Of a DNA stretch of 64,000 nt, positions 1-13,200 are shown in pieces. The stretch spans positions 30,424,377 through 30,488,376 of the forward strand of contig NC_088718.1 in the NCBI RefSeq assembly GCF_963576615.1, given 5' to 3'. Origin of the DNA: Watersipora subatra. Its lineage: Eukaryota > Bryozoa > Gymnolaemata > Cheilostomatida > Watersiporidae. Numbering within the stretch: the stretch's first letter is position 1; each line of letters opens with the position of its first letter. The notes below the pieces were generated by a model, which had not been told where the DNA came from, did no database searches, and worked only from the letters and a program-made list of their open reading frames with translations. The position numbers were made by a program, and so were the translations under genes.

Positions 1-719
1 GCATTGCTCAGAAATCTCATCATCGTCTTTACTCCAGACATGGTTTGTGGGATCTGGGGGCACCATTAATGGTTGAATTTTCCACTCCTGTATTGCTGCT
101 TAGTAATTGACCCTCATTAAATGCCGACGGAGAGAACCCTCTTGGTGGAAGGTTTTTTTTTCATAAGATGTCCTTGATGAGAACAACCTGTGTCTGGCGT
201 CGGCTTCACTTGTAGAATCAGACTTGCCATAAAGATGCAGTGTTGAACGTGTTAGTGCGTTGAATAACATTTTATCTATTAGAATGTGGTAGTTGATTAT
301 ATTGAATTATGTAATCCATGACAGCTAGCTTTGGAAATCGGTATAATTAGTAAATTAAAGTTTTCGATTATTACTCCAAACGCCGGCGGTCGCTCGATGA
401 GACAGGAAACTGACTACAAACCTAATTAATATCGGGGTAATTTAATACCCCCGTACTACAACATGACGTAAATGTTGGTCTACGGCTCTGATTAGCTGGT
501 CCGACTGACTGCACACGGCGTAAGAAAAAATTTATTTTTGTATAACTACTCACCATTTAATGGCAAATTACTCTTAGCTTATCAACTAAAATAGCGGTAG
601 GAAACTAAATTAATAATGAATAAATTAGAAACATGTTAAAAGTGTCAAGCTACCATAGACCCCATCTTCTGCCACCTGTTGACACGATAATGCCCTGTGG
701 CCACCAGACTACTAGCTGG
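1..719. other. Intergenic DNA, nothing recognised
   Basis: No open frame of note, tandem repeat or terminal inverted repeat was recognised. The sequence is locally less AT-rich (around 380-530 and 650-720) than the introns that follow. It does not align by eye with the DNA upstream of copies B or D, where homology to A begins only near 720. Confidence 0.5.
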
Positions 720-1181
720 TTTCCCTGTTTATTCATATATTCATTTTTGTGTTTGTATGTTATTTAGTCTGCATATGAATTAGGCCTTTTAATTTTTTAG
801 ACTAAGTTTATCCAAACTTCACAAACATATGATCCATGTTTTCCACTAGGTCACCAAAACATTTAGTTCTACAACTCTCTCTGTTTCCTGGGAAACCACC
901 TCTTAAACATCCAACAGCGGGCTATCTGATTGGACGTGTATGAAGTTCTATGCATAATTGAGCTTAGTTATGGTTACATGTATACAGAAACTTTACAGCT
1001 TTAGGCTAAATAAGTGAAGATATAGCACTGATAAAAACACTCCTTAAAATTTTAAGGAGCGTTGTTATCACAATGTTTGGCTGAATGAATGCAGTTCAGA
1101 AAGTGGGTCTAAGTTTTATTAGGCTTCAAACATAGGAACAAAACGTGTTACCGTGTCATACTAGCACTTGACCGCATCATC
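720..1181 (+). promoter_or_regulatory. Upstream region of sulfotransferase copy A, conserved among paralogs
   Basis: Blocks here recur upstream of copy B (22980-23200 and 24170-24358) and copy D (60850-61290). Examples are a stretch around 845-935 containing 'catccaacagcg' and one around 1070-1120 containing 'ctgaatgaatgcag'. Conservation immediately upstream of three first exons suggests a 5' UTR or promoter, but it may only reflect recent duplication. No convincing TATA box sits at a fixed distance from the ATG. Copy A alone has the perfect 20-bp palindrome CTCCTTAAAATTTTAAGGAG at 1040-1059. Confidence 0.45.
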
Positions 1182-1296
1182 ATGCACAAGCAGCTGCGTT
1201 TTTCACTGCTCGCTTTGCTCTCAATATCAGCTGTTCTGATTGTGTTGGATCTTCACAAAAAGATATTTTCTTCTGTTACATGGCTTTCTTTTCCAG
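1182..1296 (+). CDS. Copy A exon 1: signal-anchor exon
   Basis: 115 nt from the ATG to donor CCAG|GTAAAAC, ending in phase 1. It encodes a short basic start (MHKQLR), a hydrophobic run of about 16 residues and a short lumenal stretch ending SFPG. The ATG is chosen because copies B and D start at the equivalent position with the same exon length (115 nt) and the same MxKQLRF start. The upstream sequence gives no conserved in-frame extension. Confidence 0.85.
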
Positions 1297-4200
1297 GTAA
1301 AACTGTAGCATATACAGAGTTTTCAATGTGCAAAGCATTTCTGCTAGCGGCACATGCGATGTAATATATTCTTAAAACTATTATAAAAAAGAACATAATG
1401 TAAATTTAGTTTAAGTAAAGTTTATTACCAAATATCAAACTATTGGGTAAGACAGGGTTGTGTTCATATGTTTGGAATATAACTTTGGTAGAAAGGCTAA
1501 AGTTTGTGACCTTCTTACTGAAAAACTGTATATTGCTAGTTGAAAAGAGTTATTATTGGGTCCTTTGCCTTTTATTGCCAAAAACATTATCAACAGAGCA
1601 AAAAAGCTGGGATCTTGTACAATTTGGTAGTTTGTCGATCTTGAAGAAACACATATGGATGAATAATGATTTAACTCAAGCATTCAAGAATCCACTTTTA
1701 AAAAGATTTGGAATAATTCCTCTAAGGTGTATATTATTATTACTACAGAATACTTCCTTTAAGGTATATATTATTAGTACTACTGTATACTTCCTCTAAG
1801 GTATATAGGTATAAGGGATCATCAAGTTTGCTGAGTCAAGAGTTTTGATCAAATATGTAGTTTTGTTCAGGGAAGACCACTTTATTTTCGTAGGCACTTA
1901 GATTCTGTGCTTTTAGGTGAAATATTAAAACTTTCAGTAGGAATATTACAACAGCTGCAGCTCATAGAAGCTAAAAATAGCAAGTCACGTTGAGAGGAGC
2001 AAAAAATTTAATGTCTACTTCAACAAAAGTCTTTCCTATGATTTAGTTAGCGACATACCAGGAGTAATCAACCATATCAACTACTTTCAGCTATCGTTAA
2101 CCATCCCTTGGTAGTTGATTGTTTGAGTAGCTGACCATGCCTTGGTAGTTGTTTGTTTGAGTAGCTGACCATGCCTTGGTAGTTGATTGTTTGAGTAGCT
2201 GACCATGTCTTGGTAGTTGATTGTTTGAGTAGCTGACCATGCCTTGGTAGTTGTTTGTTTGAGTAGCTGACCATGCCTTGGTAGTTGATTGTTTGAGTAG
2301 CTGACCATGCCTTGGTAGTTGATTGTTTGAGTAGCTGACCATGCCTTGGTAGTTGTTTGTTTGAGTAGCTATGCTTGAATAAAATGAATGCCGCACAATT
2401 AATAGCTCTCCTATCTAAGCTAAAAACTGCAGCGTCCGGTGATGTGGAACGATCAATGAAAAGGACATGGGTGAATGCAGTGAATGACCATTGGTTCTTA
2501 GTTGCGAACTCATTTACTGTGGTTGTATTCTTCTAAAATCTGTTTGCGAAAAAAACAGACCAACCCTCTGTTAAATACTCTTTTGGTCATTAGCATTGGC
2601 CAGTTTAAAAAGTTAAACATCAGCTTACACAACATTTTAGTAGATTTTATTAGAAAGTATTCGTAATTCTCTACCATCTGCAATCGTTTTTGTTGTTTGA
2701 GGTGATTTGACTGTACGAATGTCTCAAAATTAAAATTAATAAAACTTGAATTGGATCAAACGATCAGATCAAGCGAAAGTGTGACTATGATGTCTATAGT
2801 TCTAAAGATATCAGACAGAATAGAGACGGGTAACGCTGCAACTTGAACACAATAGCTGATGAGAACTATATCAATAATAGCAACTAGTGATGTTATTTTG
2901 CACATATTTTTCTTCCGAGCATTTTTACAGCGCTCAAGTTTTATGGATTTTAACCTTGAAACATTCTGGTTGAAAGATAATCTCAAACATCAAAAATAGT
3001 TGCAAATGATAGAAAAATACCGATTCTTTCTGATAAAATTTACAGAAATTTTGTAGAAGTCCATCTTCAAATTCGAATGATTTTCTGAAGATCAAGCAAG
3101 CATTCTAGATTCTAAGCTATAAAAAATTATCCTAGATCTGTTTACAGGATAAAAGCAAATTTTGCAGGTCAGACCAGGCATACAGTTTTGGAGCCTCTAA
3201 CTAAGTCATACGGAGTTGGAAAGAGAGCTGTGTACGAACCTATTGACAGTTGTCAAAAAGCAGAGTTTCTTGATGATTATAAAAATCCATGCTGGATTAC
3301 TCAAGGGTGAGTCATAGGAGCTTTGGTCATGCTTAATATTACAATATTACAATATTACCAAGGGTAGAAGTATCTATTTGTAGATATCTGAACCAAACCG
3401 CTTAGTGATAAAGATTTACCAAAGCTTTAATGTAATCACGAGCAAATCATTTAGGTTGTTAATCTCTGCAGATCTTATTAGTTTTTATTCCCTTTTATTA
3501 GTTTTTCAACAAATAAAAGGTGTGATCGCGGCAAAATTTACACAGTTTACAAAAGCAGTTACCGCACAATAAATAACGTGTAAATCTCTTTTGTGTAATA
3601 GTGTGGAGGACTGACGCATGATACATCCGCTGTTTACCAATCATATATGTATCCACTGTAATTATATGCCTATATAGAATAGTAGAATAGCCTTCCCGAC
3701 CTTGCCTACATGCATACATAGACTTATGTAACTTTTGTATATTCCTTTTATCAAACTTGCTTGCATGCGCTTATGTAATTCTTGTACACTCCTTTTATGG
3801 GCATGGATAAGGTAGGGGGCGGAGTCAACACCGCTATATAAGCCAGTGCATGAGTTCAACTGGCGCGCTTGGTATAATTCTATGTTGTCATACGCATATA
3901 CTCAAGACTATAGTAATAAACAGAATAAACTCTACTCAAAAGGACTGATTATGTTGATGGGTTGATGTGAGTGGTTTCAAGGTTGCAGAAAGCAGGCTTC
4001 GATCTAACATCAGACAGAACTGCCATGGCTATTTAGGGGAACTAGGGATTGGTCTACGCTTTAACTAGACCTGATCGGGTATGCAATTGCATAAGGGATC
4101 AGACCCTAGAGCGACCTGTTAGTGGACCTAGACTAGTCAACTATAGAAACACAGAAGGCAGGCTAAGTTGGTTTCTGAGTAAGCCTGACTGCTGGGTACT

Positions 4201-7200
4201 TATCAAGGACTGGCCTGACCCTTCGGGTGTGTCAGGCAGGCCCGGATAAGGGGTACCCAGAGTTTAGGTTACATCCACCTGTTAGCATGGTCAAGCTGAC
4301 TCAGCTACCGGAGTTAGGCCTTTACAATATTTGAAAATGATTCACAATGCTTTAGCTTTTACATTAGTACAGGTAAAGTTAATCATTACCAAAATGTCAA
4401 TTAATTTAGTCTGTAAACAATGCCAAAATATAATTAGTAACTTGAAAACTAGGAGTAAAGGTTTTAGAAAATTAGAAAACACTTTGTGAAAAATTACAAT
4501 CAATCAATTACAATTATTGAAAATCTAAAGAAAAGAAGTAAATACTTTGAAAATGTTTACACTATCACTATGTTTCCATGATGCGCAGTACTTCGGAGTT
4601 GCGCTATCCCTGAATCATGGAAACGGCGTCTTCGCACTGAAATCACCGCGCAGTAATCAGTGCGAAAACTGTGCTAATTTGCAGCAAAGAAACAGCAATT
4701 GCGCAGTGGCTGCACATGGCTCTCTTGCAGTGGAGGCAGATTCATCGAGCGCCATAAACACGTACAAAGGTTTTCTCGCATATATCGTTCTTTTACTATT
4801 CTTCCTCTCTTTCATTTAAATTTAATAATGGTCTGCACTTATGAGGACGATGAAGTGATTACTTTCTTGGACTTTGTTATCGATACCAACACTTTTCGAA
4901 AGATAGATGGCAAGTCCCAAAGTAATATTAAAATATTTGATATGCTGGCTGCAAAGGTGGCTGAGCGAGCTGCCGAGGGTGAAGGTAAATTGTGGAGTTC
5001 AAAGACAGGGGTTCAGTGACATATTAATTGGAAATCATTGAAGTCGAAATGTCTACGCTACAAGGCTGAAGCATCAAAGTCGGGTAAGTAAAAGTTTGAT
5101 CAAACAAAGCACCAGATACTCTTTCCTATCAAGTAAAACTAATTCTATTTTGCAGATAGTCAGTGATTGACTCACCTATTATGTATTACATGATGTATTA
5201 TCATTATGATTGTTTAAAATAATTATTTTTTAATAACAATAAAACATGTAATGTACAATAGTAACATTTTATCAATATGTTATTTTATCTTTGTGATATA
5301 CCATACACAATTGCTCATACTCACGCTGATACATTGTAATTTCCGTTATCCAGGAGCACCAGCACCCTCGTGGCGCTTTAACCAGAAGCTTCAGGAGGTT
5401 ATGGGTCATAGACTCATAGCTAATGAGATTGATACGGAGGAGCAGGCAGAAAATATACAAGGTTTGTGAAACATGCTATTTACATACTATACTATGTGAT
5501 TGATCTTAAAGATCATTGAACAGAGCTGCATTTCATGTAAAACCAGACCTGCTAGCTGCTGTTGAATCGTGTAAGGAAGGTGCTGCATTTGAGTGGGGTG
5601 GTCATAACCTAGGTATCTGGGCTGACAATACAAGACATATTAATAAAATTTGTATAAATTTATTTAAAAATATTCAATTTTAACAGATGTTGACTCTGAC
5701 CAAGAGAAACCCAGATCTGCTGTATCAGCATGTTCATCTTCTTCAACAAACAGAAGAAAGAGGTCAAAAGATGATGAGGACATGCATGAGTAGAAGAGGA
5801 TACTAACAGAGCCAAGGCAAGATGACCTAAAGGCTGTTGCTGCTATTATTGAAAAGAGTTCAATGACAATGTTGAACGGAATTTCTACTACATGTATTAT
5901 GCAACAGATCATGCAACAACCCTCTACACCTTATGCCATGCCAAACCACCTCCAGGGCTCTGTCCCTTTTCCGCAATCTCCTAATGATACTTTCACCAGC
6001 CTACTCCACACTATCAGCAATACAACATTTCCTCACACCACCCATTCGTCAAATAATGCATTCGCCTCAAGCATACCACCCCACCAACACAATATTTTCC
6101 CCGGTGCACCCCACACTGCAACCGATCCTGCAAGGCTACCCACCTCATTGGCCAGCAATGAACTGTCAGGGTATAATGTGCTCACATTAGACTAGTACTT
6201 TCAACTATGTAAAGACTTCACATAAGTATTGGAGACAGTTCATGTATGTTCAGTTGAAATTATTATTTACATTATTATTTTTTACTCTGTAAAGATTTTA
6301 CATAAATATTGAATACAGTAACACAATTAGTTCAACTCACTCACAAAATTAATGTAACAAATTCAAACGTGGTTTTACATGTAAAAGGGACGGAGTAATG
6401 GCTGGGTGTGAACAAGGAACTCCTTAATAGTATCACGGATCTCAACTGCATCCTAGTTTGCTCATGATTAAACATAAGTAGTGGCTGTTCATGCTCAGGT
6501 GGCTCATCTGCTAGTCTGTTGAGAAGGTGGCGGGAATAACAACTTTTCTAGTATGTTATGCAATATACAGCATGTAGTAATCAGCTTGGGCACCAACTTA
6601 TACTTGACATCAATACATTTTTGCAGCATTCTCCAGCGTGCTTTGAGTCTTCCAAACGCAATCTCGACCCACATGCGTGCTTTGCTGTGGTAAACATTAA
6701 ATGATTCCTTTTCGGGTGACAAGTTGGCCCCTGTGAAACCTTTAATGATTTTTCTAGCCATAGGGTATGCAGGGTCGCCAAGGATGTGCAGTGGAAGACT
6801 CTTTCCGTGAACAGTTTTATCCCGCTTTGACATATTTTGCACCACTAGTGTACTCAGCCTTGATCTTCTAAAAACGGCGGCATCGTGAGCACTGCCTGGG
6901 GTTTTGGCATAAACGTCTCTAAACAGATACTGAACATCAACCACCGCTTGCATGACAACAATTGGGTACATTTTCCTACATAGAAAATCAGCCATGCCAT
7001 CAGCAGGTGGTATGATCTCAAAGTGCGTTCCATCGACAGCCCCTATGGCTTGTGGGTAATTTAATTAGCTTTGATGATATCAGCAATATCCCCTGATTCT
7101 ACATCTAAGTACCAGGTGAGGAACTGATGTTTTTTTCTTGATATGGCATGGCAGAAAGCATACAAGCATCGATGAACTGTAGTCTTACTGACCCCGAACA

Positions 7201-10200
7201 CTGTTGCAACTTTGCTATATTCACAACATGAACCCAGTTTGAAGATTGCTATGCAGACCCTGTGACTAAGATAATATTGCTACAATTATTCGATCAGTTT
7301 TACAGGACATATTGAAAAGTGTCTTATATGGCATGTTCTCCGTATGCCACAATTCCTAGATGACATAATAAATGAACGACATTACCTCTTCTTCAGTAGA
7401 ACAGGTTCCCTCACACATATTTCTTGAGGAGACATATCATCACGTACTAGCTCACAAATCTCATCCACAATGGTTTCTGGCATTCTGAAATGCTGAAGCC
7501 ACACACCTGGCCTTGACTTAGGCAAAACATTATCATACTCAGAGGGTGTCACCTGTGGATAGAGAGGAGACGATGAGTAGAAATGACAGAATGGTATGAT
7601 GCGTTAACACTAATATTTTAGGGTATTTATGTTTTAGCACTGTATTTCCGATTATTTTTATAAATTTTATTGTTATATGTATTGTGAATATTGTTGGAAA
7701 AAAATAATTGTCATACAGAAATTAAAATAAAAACAACTAACTTACTACTAACGAAGGACAACTAAACAGACTGACACACTGAACAGATTCCCATTCAGCA
7801 GGTAAATTTCTTTTTCTATTTAGCCTTCTTGTCCTTCTAGAAGTTCCTTCAAACAGCATGGCGTCCTGTCAAGTATTACTTTGTAAAAATTGTGTTAAAG
7901 TTAGTAATACATTGTGAAGGCGTATTGTAAATAAAAGTATAATTACGAAAAAAGCATAAAAAGACGTTTCTGACATTCGGTCTGCAGGATTGCCGTCCGC
8001 AAGCGCGGCGCACGGCAATTCCTTTTATAGAGTTTCTCTTCATCGGCTAATTTGCTGGAAATCACTGCGCAGCATGGAAATGCCCAATCCCCTCGACTTC
8101 GGAGAGCGCAACTCCGAAGTACTGTGCATCATGGAAACATTGTGTATCTTTCAATCCATTAGAAGGTGGTAGTTTCTAAATAACAAATGCTTCATTTCTG
8201 AGTTGGTTTACTGACCATGCAGTTCACCAAGCGATACATGAACTGGCTAAATGTAGGAATTTGGAATGGAGACTAACTAACCTGACAGCTGCATTGCATC
8301 ATCAGTATTATTACATCCAAGCGCACGAGTGAGCTAGTGGGTGAGCGAGTGTTCACATAGGCAGAAATAAAGGCCTAACAAACTATGGATGTATATAATT
8401 GATTCGCAGCAGATGAGTGAAAGATTGAATAAACAGGTGATTAGTGATACAAAATAACATGAGTAGCAACGTACAGTTAAACAAAACATTAAAAAGCTGT
8501 CAGAACCGAGTTGAAAAATGGGAGCATGATAAAATAGGTGGACAATTGCATCAACAGACTGGTGAGCTTTTGAGCAGATGCGAGAGAAAGTGAACATGAG
8601 GGTAACTGAAAGAAACAGGAAGATAAGTATACAACTAAGTCAACAAACAGGTGGTAAATAAGTCAGCAAATGAGGAGTGAATTGGGAAGCAAATGAGGAG
8701 TGAATAAAACAGCAAATGAGGAGTGAATTGAGAAGCAAATGAGGAGTGAATAAGACAGCAAATGAGGAGTGAATAAGACAGCAAATGAGGAGTGAATAAG
8801 ACAGCAAATGAGGAGTGAGTATAACAGCAAATGAGGAGTGAGTAAGACAGCAAATGAAGAGTGAATAAGGTAGCAAATAGGCAGTAAATAAGTCAATTAA
8901 TAGGTAAATGAATGAGTCAGCCAGTAGGTGGGTGAGCGAGTGGCTAAACAGAAAAATAGTTGAACAAATATGTAGCTAGATTCACGAGCTCATTATACCA
9001 TAGGCACGTATGTAGACAAAAGTAATCCTTCTTATGTCAATGAGTGAAAGAATGGTTGTAGATAAGATAAATGAATGCCCAGAGCAAATTAATAAAAACA
9101 CAAGTTCAAACTAATTCATGGGTGTGCTTCATTTTACTGCAGGAGAACAACCTGCGCAGCGAGAGTTATGCTTCTTGGCTTTCATAAATCAGGCACAACA
9201 GACATGACAGAGCAGTTTACACATCACCCTGGTATCATTGGTGAAACGAGAAACTATTTCACAAATAGTTCTCCCTTGACAGATGATTGCCCCTTGAAGT
9301 GGATGGAAACACATCTCATGAGTCCAGTGTATGTATAAAGCCTATTCTACTTTGGTTTAAGGAGCCGAACACTGCATACTTGTTTTGTAAAAGGTTTTAT
9401 ACACATATTTATCACCTACATCTAGATATTGCATAAAAATCATATTAAAAAACAACTTTTTTTCAAGCAAATATATTTTTTAGTGCAAATAAAATTTGAA
9501 ATACTTTAATGTTCGCATGTACAACCTTGCAATGATGTCTAATTTTGATTTGTTACAGACATCTTGAACAAAAAAAAGACATATTTTGTGACTGCTCAGG
9601 ATGTGCGCTGATTCATAAACTCGAAAAAGAGAATGAAACCCACTTTGTACGGCGGAGTGCGGCACAGTACTTGACTTACACCATGCTTGACACTTCTCGT
9701 TACATTATAACCATGCGAGAGCCTGCAGATCGGATGATATCTCATTTCTTTTTTGAGCACAAGAAGAAAAGGGTATGTGTTTTTATTGTGCAATTAATGG
9801 TCATTTTATAATGCGCCAAAATACTGTATGTTTGATTTACTGTAAGATCAATGATAATGTAGCAACTACAAGACTATATAAATTGATAAAAACCATCTAT
9901 TTGCTGCACATGTTAGCTCTTCTTATTCACTACTTGCTAGGCCTTTATCAGAAATTCTTGTTTAAAATTTAGCAGGTTTATTTGACTGTTCAACCCTAAC
10001 AACCAGCAATTGAATAAGTACAATTAATATTGTATTTTGTTACTTGTATGCAAAATATTTATAAACCAGACAGTAAGGTTAAATATAGACCAGAAATATA
10101 GGTTTAACATAATGTCAGAGTAGTCAAATGGTCACTTATTTGATCAATAAGTTGTGAGTCGAGTGCAGACAACTGCGTACTAAACATACTGCATGACTTT

Positions 10201-13200
10201 TAGTGTTATTATTACTAAAGCAAAAATATTATTTGATAGGTACTGTTTCTAAGTATAACCAACCCTGAAGGTGTAAACTTCTTTCTTTTTAAGTTAACAA
10301 ATTTTCTAGCAAAAAGTATGCAACTCCAAATTTTACACCTTGCAAACAAAAAAGGTTGTTGAATATACTACAGTAATTGTCGATTAGTACCAAACATTAT
10401 TTTAGGGCAAATGATCTATTTCATTAACTACTATTATTTTTTCATACATTGTTAGATTCAATGTGATTTTTATTATTTTGGTTTCTGGCCTCTCTACACA
10501 AACATGCCGAACTTTTCCAAAATCAATTTGAAAGGAGAACAATAATATGATTTAAATTTTGAAACTGGCCAGCTGCTATGGTTCGTACTTATTGTAGTAA
10601 AATTCTGCTTTTTAACGATAAAGATCTTACCTTCAATCTATCAGTTTTGTTATTCTATGAGCTACCGGTTTAGCCTACCCTTTGATATATTTACCTCTTC
10701 ACTAGAGATAGTCAATTAACAGTGAAAATTAACTGATGAGGTGCTTATTCATTGGGAATTCCTTACTTTCTGGCAGTATAAGTTTCTCACTTTAAGGCAT
10801 TGGGCGGGTTATTTGTCTCAGCTTTGCATGGTTGTGTAAACAGTTCTCCATCTTCATTAGGTTAGCAGATACTATTATGTGAAATGTTAGCTAGTTAATA
10901 ATACAACCAAGTTTGTTCTGGCTCAAAATGAAGCTATTTTCAGGTCAAACTAGTGAACCAATTCTGTCTTATCTCTTTGCATATCACGAGTTGCCTAACA
11001 TGAGTGTGATTGGTCAAGAGCTGCATGATGCTGCTTTAGTAGACTCTATACAAACCCTTCCTGATTAGTGAGTAGCTAATTGATTAGACTGTTTTATCTG
11101 TACTTAAACAAAAGAAAACAATTACTTGCATGCTTCAGATAATGAAATCTTATTTGCATTGGCTCAGATTTGTATCTGAGCCAACAAACAAAATCTATTC
11201 ACTCAGACTTTGCATTAAGCCAATAGAAAACATGTTTACAACCTATCCTGAGCGTAGTTTCACTTTGCCAAAACTACTTTTTAACTCATTTTTTTAGCAA
11301 GGACCAGTTGTGCCATATTCATTACAGCTGGAAACCTTTTACTAATTTTAGATCTATAGAATGTGGGTGATTTTTATTGAACAGTATTATTACAGAGGGC
11401 GATCGTTTAAATATTGCATATGGTATTATCTTTAACATTAATTATAACACCGTAGGCTGTAATAATATTGATAGCCAAATTGGGTGAAAAATTGTTTAAG
11501 CTCATTCTGCTACGTATTTGTGGCATTTTTATGGCATCAGATGATGTGAATTTTTATGCTGATTGATTTAGTATAAAAGCATTTACATAGACTGTGTGGT
11601 TCAAAGGTTATGACGTTTTACCCCCGCCCTTGTCAAATATTAGGTTTTACAGAATACGTATGTCTCGGTAAAGAACATTTGTTTTTGATGCAAGATTTTA
11701 AGGTTGGTATTGTGTTAGCTGAGTCTTTTTGTGAACACTTATCACTAGACTTTTTTTTCTTATTTGAAAATCGAAACAAAGATATTCATACTAAAAAATG
11801 AACAATTATCCCAAACTAAAAAAAGATTTATAAAATCATAGATTTTTTTTCGCTGATTAAACTTTTAACTTGGGGTTCAGAAGACAAAGATGAAAAGCAA
11901 AATATGTTGTCAAGCGCACTGAGTGTAAGATAGATTTTGTTTTTTAAACTGAATATGACGAAGGCATTGTGTGTATGCACCAAATATCTGGTCGTATTAC
12001 CGCAAAGTAACTTTTCCGGAAAATTGTATAAGATAACATTAATCATTGCTATGGCACATCGTAATTCGTTTTCTAGCACTAAAGCCTTTCAGTTTTTTCT
12101 TCAAAACTTTAAAAGTGACACCAGCAAAATAAATAATAACTTAATCTTTTTTACCCTATGTAATTTCTTGTTTAACTTAGTCAATATTTCAATGTATAAA
12201 AGCAAGCAAATAATATTATTATGCTTACGCCGATGATATCAATGTGACTCTGCCCAAGAGAGTGCGAAAAATATATTCGACATTAGCATCACTTCACTCA
12301 TAAAAATATTAAGTTCATTTTCTTCTGACCAGCTAAGCAAAATATAAAGCAAAACTCTTTTTGTTAACGTCACTTCTGATAGACCACCATTTCTAATAGA
12401 CCGCCAATTTACAGTAATTCTATCTGCGTCAAAAGCAAGTTGTGATTGTTTTTGCTAGTTACATGTAACACAATCACATCTTAAAGTGATGCCTCTTGAG
12501 AAACTATTGTTGACTCTTTGGGATTTAAAGTTTTGTAATTAATGTTGTTAATTTACTCTCATTGGGCCATGTTTTAAGTAAATGTTATATGGGTTGTCAA
12601 TGTTATCATTACATTTTTGCTTCAACTCCTCAAATCAAGTTTTAGGCTTAAGTTTCTATGCGTTTTTCCACACTCAGCTTTTCACCGAAACTTTTAATTT
12701 AATGTATTCCCTAAACCTTTGACGCAATTCTTCAAGTCACTCCCTCGAGTCAGCTTTTTTATTCAGCTTTTCAACTTGGCTCTTTACCTCAGCTCTTTCA
12801 CTTAACTTTTCCACTCAACTCTTTGACTCTGCTTTTCAATTTCATTATTAACTCAGATTTTTAGCTCAACTTTTTGACTTACTCTTTAATTTAGGTTCTC
12901 AACTCAGGTCTTCAGCTCAAATTTTTAAGTCATATCTATACCTCAACGCCTGAATTCACTCTTTAATTCAATTCTTAAACTCAAAACTCAACCATTTAAC
13001 TCAACCCTTAAACTCAATTCATTAATTCAGTTCTTCAACTCAGCTCTTCAACGCAAATCTACAACTCAAATTGTTCAACTCACTTAATTAATTTGGCTCC
13101 TCCTCTTTCATTAAGTTCACCAACTCAACTGATTAAATCAACTTATCAAATCAACTTATCAACTCAATTTTTCCACTCAGATCTTGCACTACTGTTTTTT

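Larger units (their letters stand above)
4566..8144. mobile_element. Harbinger/PIF DNA transposon, 3.58 kb, disabled
   Basis: Near-perfect terminal inverted repeats run from CACTATGTTTCCATGATGCG (4566) and, inverted, end at CATTGTG (8144). They match for about 37 bp, through 'cagtacttcggagttgcgct'. Flanking TAT at 4563-4565 and 8145-8147 is a candidate 3-bp target duplication. The paralogous intron (about 29865-29905) lacks the insert and joins the flanks. The element carries two convergent genes, a Myb-like protein (+) and a DDE transposase (-), the usual Harbinger pair. Both have stops or frameshifts, so it is not autonomous now. Confidence 0.9.

Noticed and set aside
2077-2396. Minus-strand frames of 65-99 codons with QLPRHGQLLKQ-type repeats
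   Set aside because: Translation of the 34-bp minisatellite; not conserved in copy B.
8635-8896. Three overlapping minus-strand frames of 72-78 codons
   Set aside because: Same 23-bp repeat, shorter array in copy A.
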